Source: Actinomycetes bacterium (lineage in GTDB: Bacteria; Actinomycetota; Acidimicrobiia; Spongiisociales; UBA5794). From it: a stretch of DNA of 5,694 bases. The notes beneath the pieces were generated by a model, which had not been told where the DNA came from, searched no databases, and worked only from the letters and a program-made list of their open reading frames with translations. Shown in pieces: positions 4,761-5,694 of the stretch (positions are counted from its first letter, which is position 1; every line of letters starts with the position of its first letter). Made by a program: the position numbers and the translations under genes. Where the stretch lies: NCBI GenBank assembly GCA_024640745.1, contig JAHEEL010000151.1, positions 1-5,694 on the forward strand. The letters are read 5' to 3'.

Positions 4761-5694
4761 ATGCAGGCCGTTGTTCAGAAGAAGTTTGGTACGCCGAGCG
4801 ACGCCTTGACGCTTGCCCAGATCGACCGCCCCGAGATCAAGGACGAGCAGGTGCTGGTGCGGGTTGCTGCGGCATCGATTCACATTGGTGATGTGTTCAT
4901 GATCTCCGGCGTGCCGTATGCGATGCGTCCCGTGTTCATGGCGACGAAGGCGAAGAACGGTGTGCCGGGAACCGACGTCGCGGGGACGGTCGAAGCGGTC
5001 GGGAGAGGCATCACGACGCTGGCACCGGGTGACGAGGTATTCGGGTGGTGCAAGAGTGCGTTCGCGGAATACGTCGCAACAACAGCCGACACGCTGGCGC
5101 CAAAGCCGCCCAACCTCACGTTCGAGCAGGCATCGGCCCTCGGAGTGTCGGCGTTCACGGCCCTGCAGGCGCTTCGCGACCGCGGCCATCTCCGGGCGGG
5201 CCAGAAGGTACTGATCAACGGCGCGTCGGGTGGCGTCGGCACGTTCGCTGTGCAGATCGCCAAGTCGTTGGGCGCCGATGTCACCGGCGTGTGCAGCACC
5301 CGCAACATCGACCTAGTGCAATCGATCGGCGCCGACCACGTGATCGACTACACCGAAGAGGATTTCACACTCGCGGGCGGGCGCTACGACCTGATACTCG
5401 ACAATGTGGGCAACCACTCCCTGTCCGACACGAGACGCGCGCTCACCCCGTCCGGTACGTTGCTCCCCAACGGCTCTCCGGTCGGTGGTTGGTTCGGAGG
5501 TCTGGGTTCCGTGGTGAAGTCGATGGCCGTGTCACTCGTCGTGAAGCAGCAAGGGCGGGGGTTCCTGTCGATGCCGAACGCGAAAGACCTCGCCACGCTC
5601 GCGGACATGGCGGCCGACGGGACGATCATGCCGGTCATCGATCGGGTCTACCCGCTCACCGAGGCCGTCGAGGCGGTCGCTCACGTTGCCGAGG
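4761..5694 (+). CDS. Zinc-independent medium-chain dehydrogenase / quinone oxidoreductase-like protein (3' partial)
   Basis: About 311 residues are visible and the frame is still open at the window edge; the family usually runs 320-340 residues, so little is missing. The N-terminal GroES-like domain (about 1-120) shows VLVRVAAASIHIGDVF (31-46), GVPGTDVAGTVEAVG (67-81) and LAPGDEVFGW (87-96). The nucleotide-binding Rossmann domain follows, with INGASGGVGTFAVQIAKSLG (152-171), the NAD(P)H glycine motif. The paired cysteines of the structural zinc site and a Cys-His catalytic zinc site are not evident, which places it with quinone-oxidoreductase or RTN4IP1-like members rather than zinc alcohol dehydrogenases. 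It probably reduces a quinone, enone or aldehyde with NAD(P)H in the cytosol; the substrate cannot be read from the sequence. It lies 205 bases after nusB with its own ribosome site and likely has its own promoter. It seems unrelated to the operon upstream. Confidence 0.88.
   Translation, partial: MQAVVQKKFGTPSDALTLAQIDRPEIKDEQVLVRVAAASIHIGDVFMISGVPYAMRPVFMATKAKNGVPGTDVAGTVEAVGRGITTLAPGDEVFGWCKSAFAEYVATTADTLAPKPPNLTFEQASALGVSAFTALQALRDRGHLRAGQKVLINGASGGVGTFAVQIAKSLGADVTGVCSTRNIDLVQSIGADHVIDYTEEDFTLAGGRYDLILDNVGNHSLSDTRRALTPSGTLLPNGSPVGGWFGGLGSVVKSMAVSLVVKQQGRGFLSMPNAKDLATLADMAADGTIMPVIDRVYPLTEAVEAVAHVAE

Noticed and set aside
4512..5189. A 225-codon minus-strand frame across the nusB-dehydrogenase gap
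   Set aside because: It covers the dehydrogenase N-terminal domain in antisense, is rich in Arg and His, and has no motif or ribosome site that would support it.

Overview
The window is GC-rich (about two thirds G+C by eye). Every supported gene is on the + strand, tightly packed, with short gaps or stop/start overlaps. The order is [end of a likely aroE] - prepilin peptidase - aroC - aroK - aroB - efp - nusB. This is the conserved actinobacterial shikimate/EF-P/NusB locus. From memory, Mycobacterium tuberculosis has aroE, a prepilin-peptidase-family gene, aroC (called aroF there), aroK, aroB, aroQ, pepQ, efp and nusB in the same order, on the opposite strand and with extra genes between. I infer an actinomycete (Actinomycetota) chromosome, possibly a deep or uncultured lineage such as Acidimicrobiia. 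The class cannot be fixed from this sequence alone.

Layout: positions 1-33 are the last ten codons of an upstream gene, probably shikimate dehydrogenase. Positions 34-231 hold no convincing gene, only a small GC hairpin. A compact A24-family prepilin peptidase (232-900) is followed after 31 bases by chorismate synthase (932-2080), shikimate kinase (2080-2583, 1-base overlap) and 3-dehydroquinate synthase (2568-3617, 16-base overlap). After 18 bases comes elongation factor P (3636-4196), whose stop overlaps the GTG start of a short NusB (4193-4555). Positions 4556-4760 carry candidate end-of-operon hairpins and then a regulatory-looking stretch with two inverted repeats. A separate gene begins at 4761: a zinc-independent medium-chain dehydrogenase/quinone-oxidoreductase-like protein, open at the window's right edge.

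Functionally, aroB, (aroE), aroK and aroC supply steps 2, 4, 5 and 7 of the chorismate pathway, which leads to aromatic amino acids, folate and quinones. aroQ/aroD (step 3) and aroA (step 6) are not in the window. EF-P rescues ribosomes stalled at polyproline, and NusB supports rRNA transcription antitermination, so the second half of the operon serves the translation machinery. The prepilin peptidase has no evident link to aromatic synthesis; its place here is a conserved actinobacterial arrangement. I see no mobile element, CRISPR array, tRNA or rRNA, and no clear evidence of a new system. The points most worth a second look are the dyad symmetries upstream of the dehydrogenase, the short NusB, the EF-P loop and the missing aroQ/pepQ.
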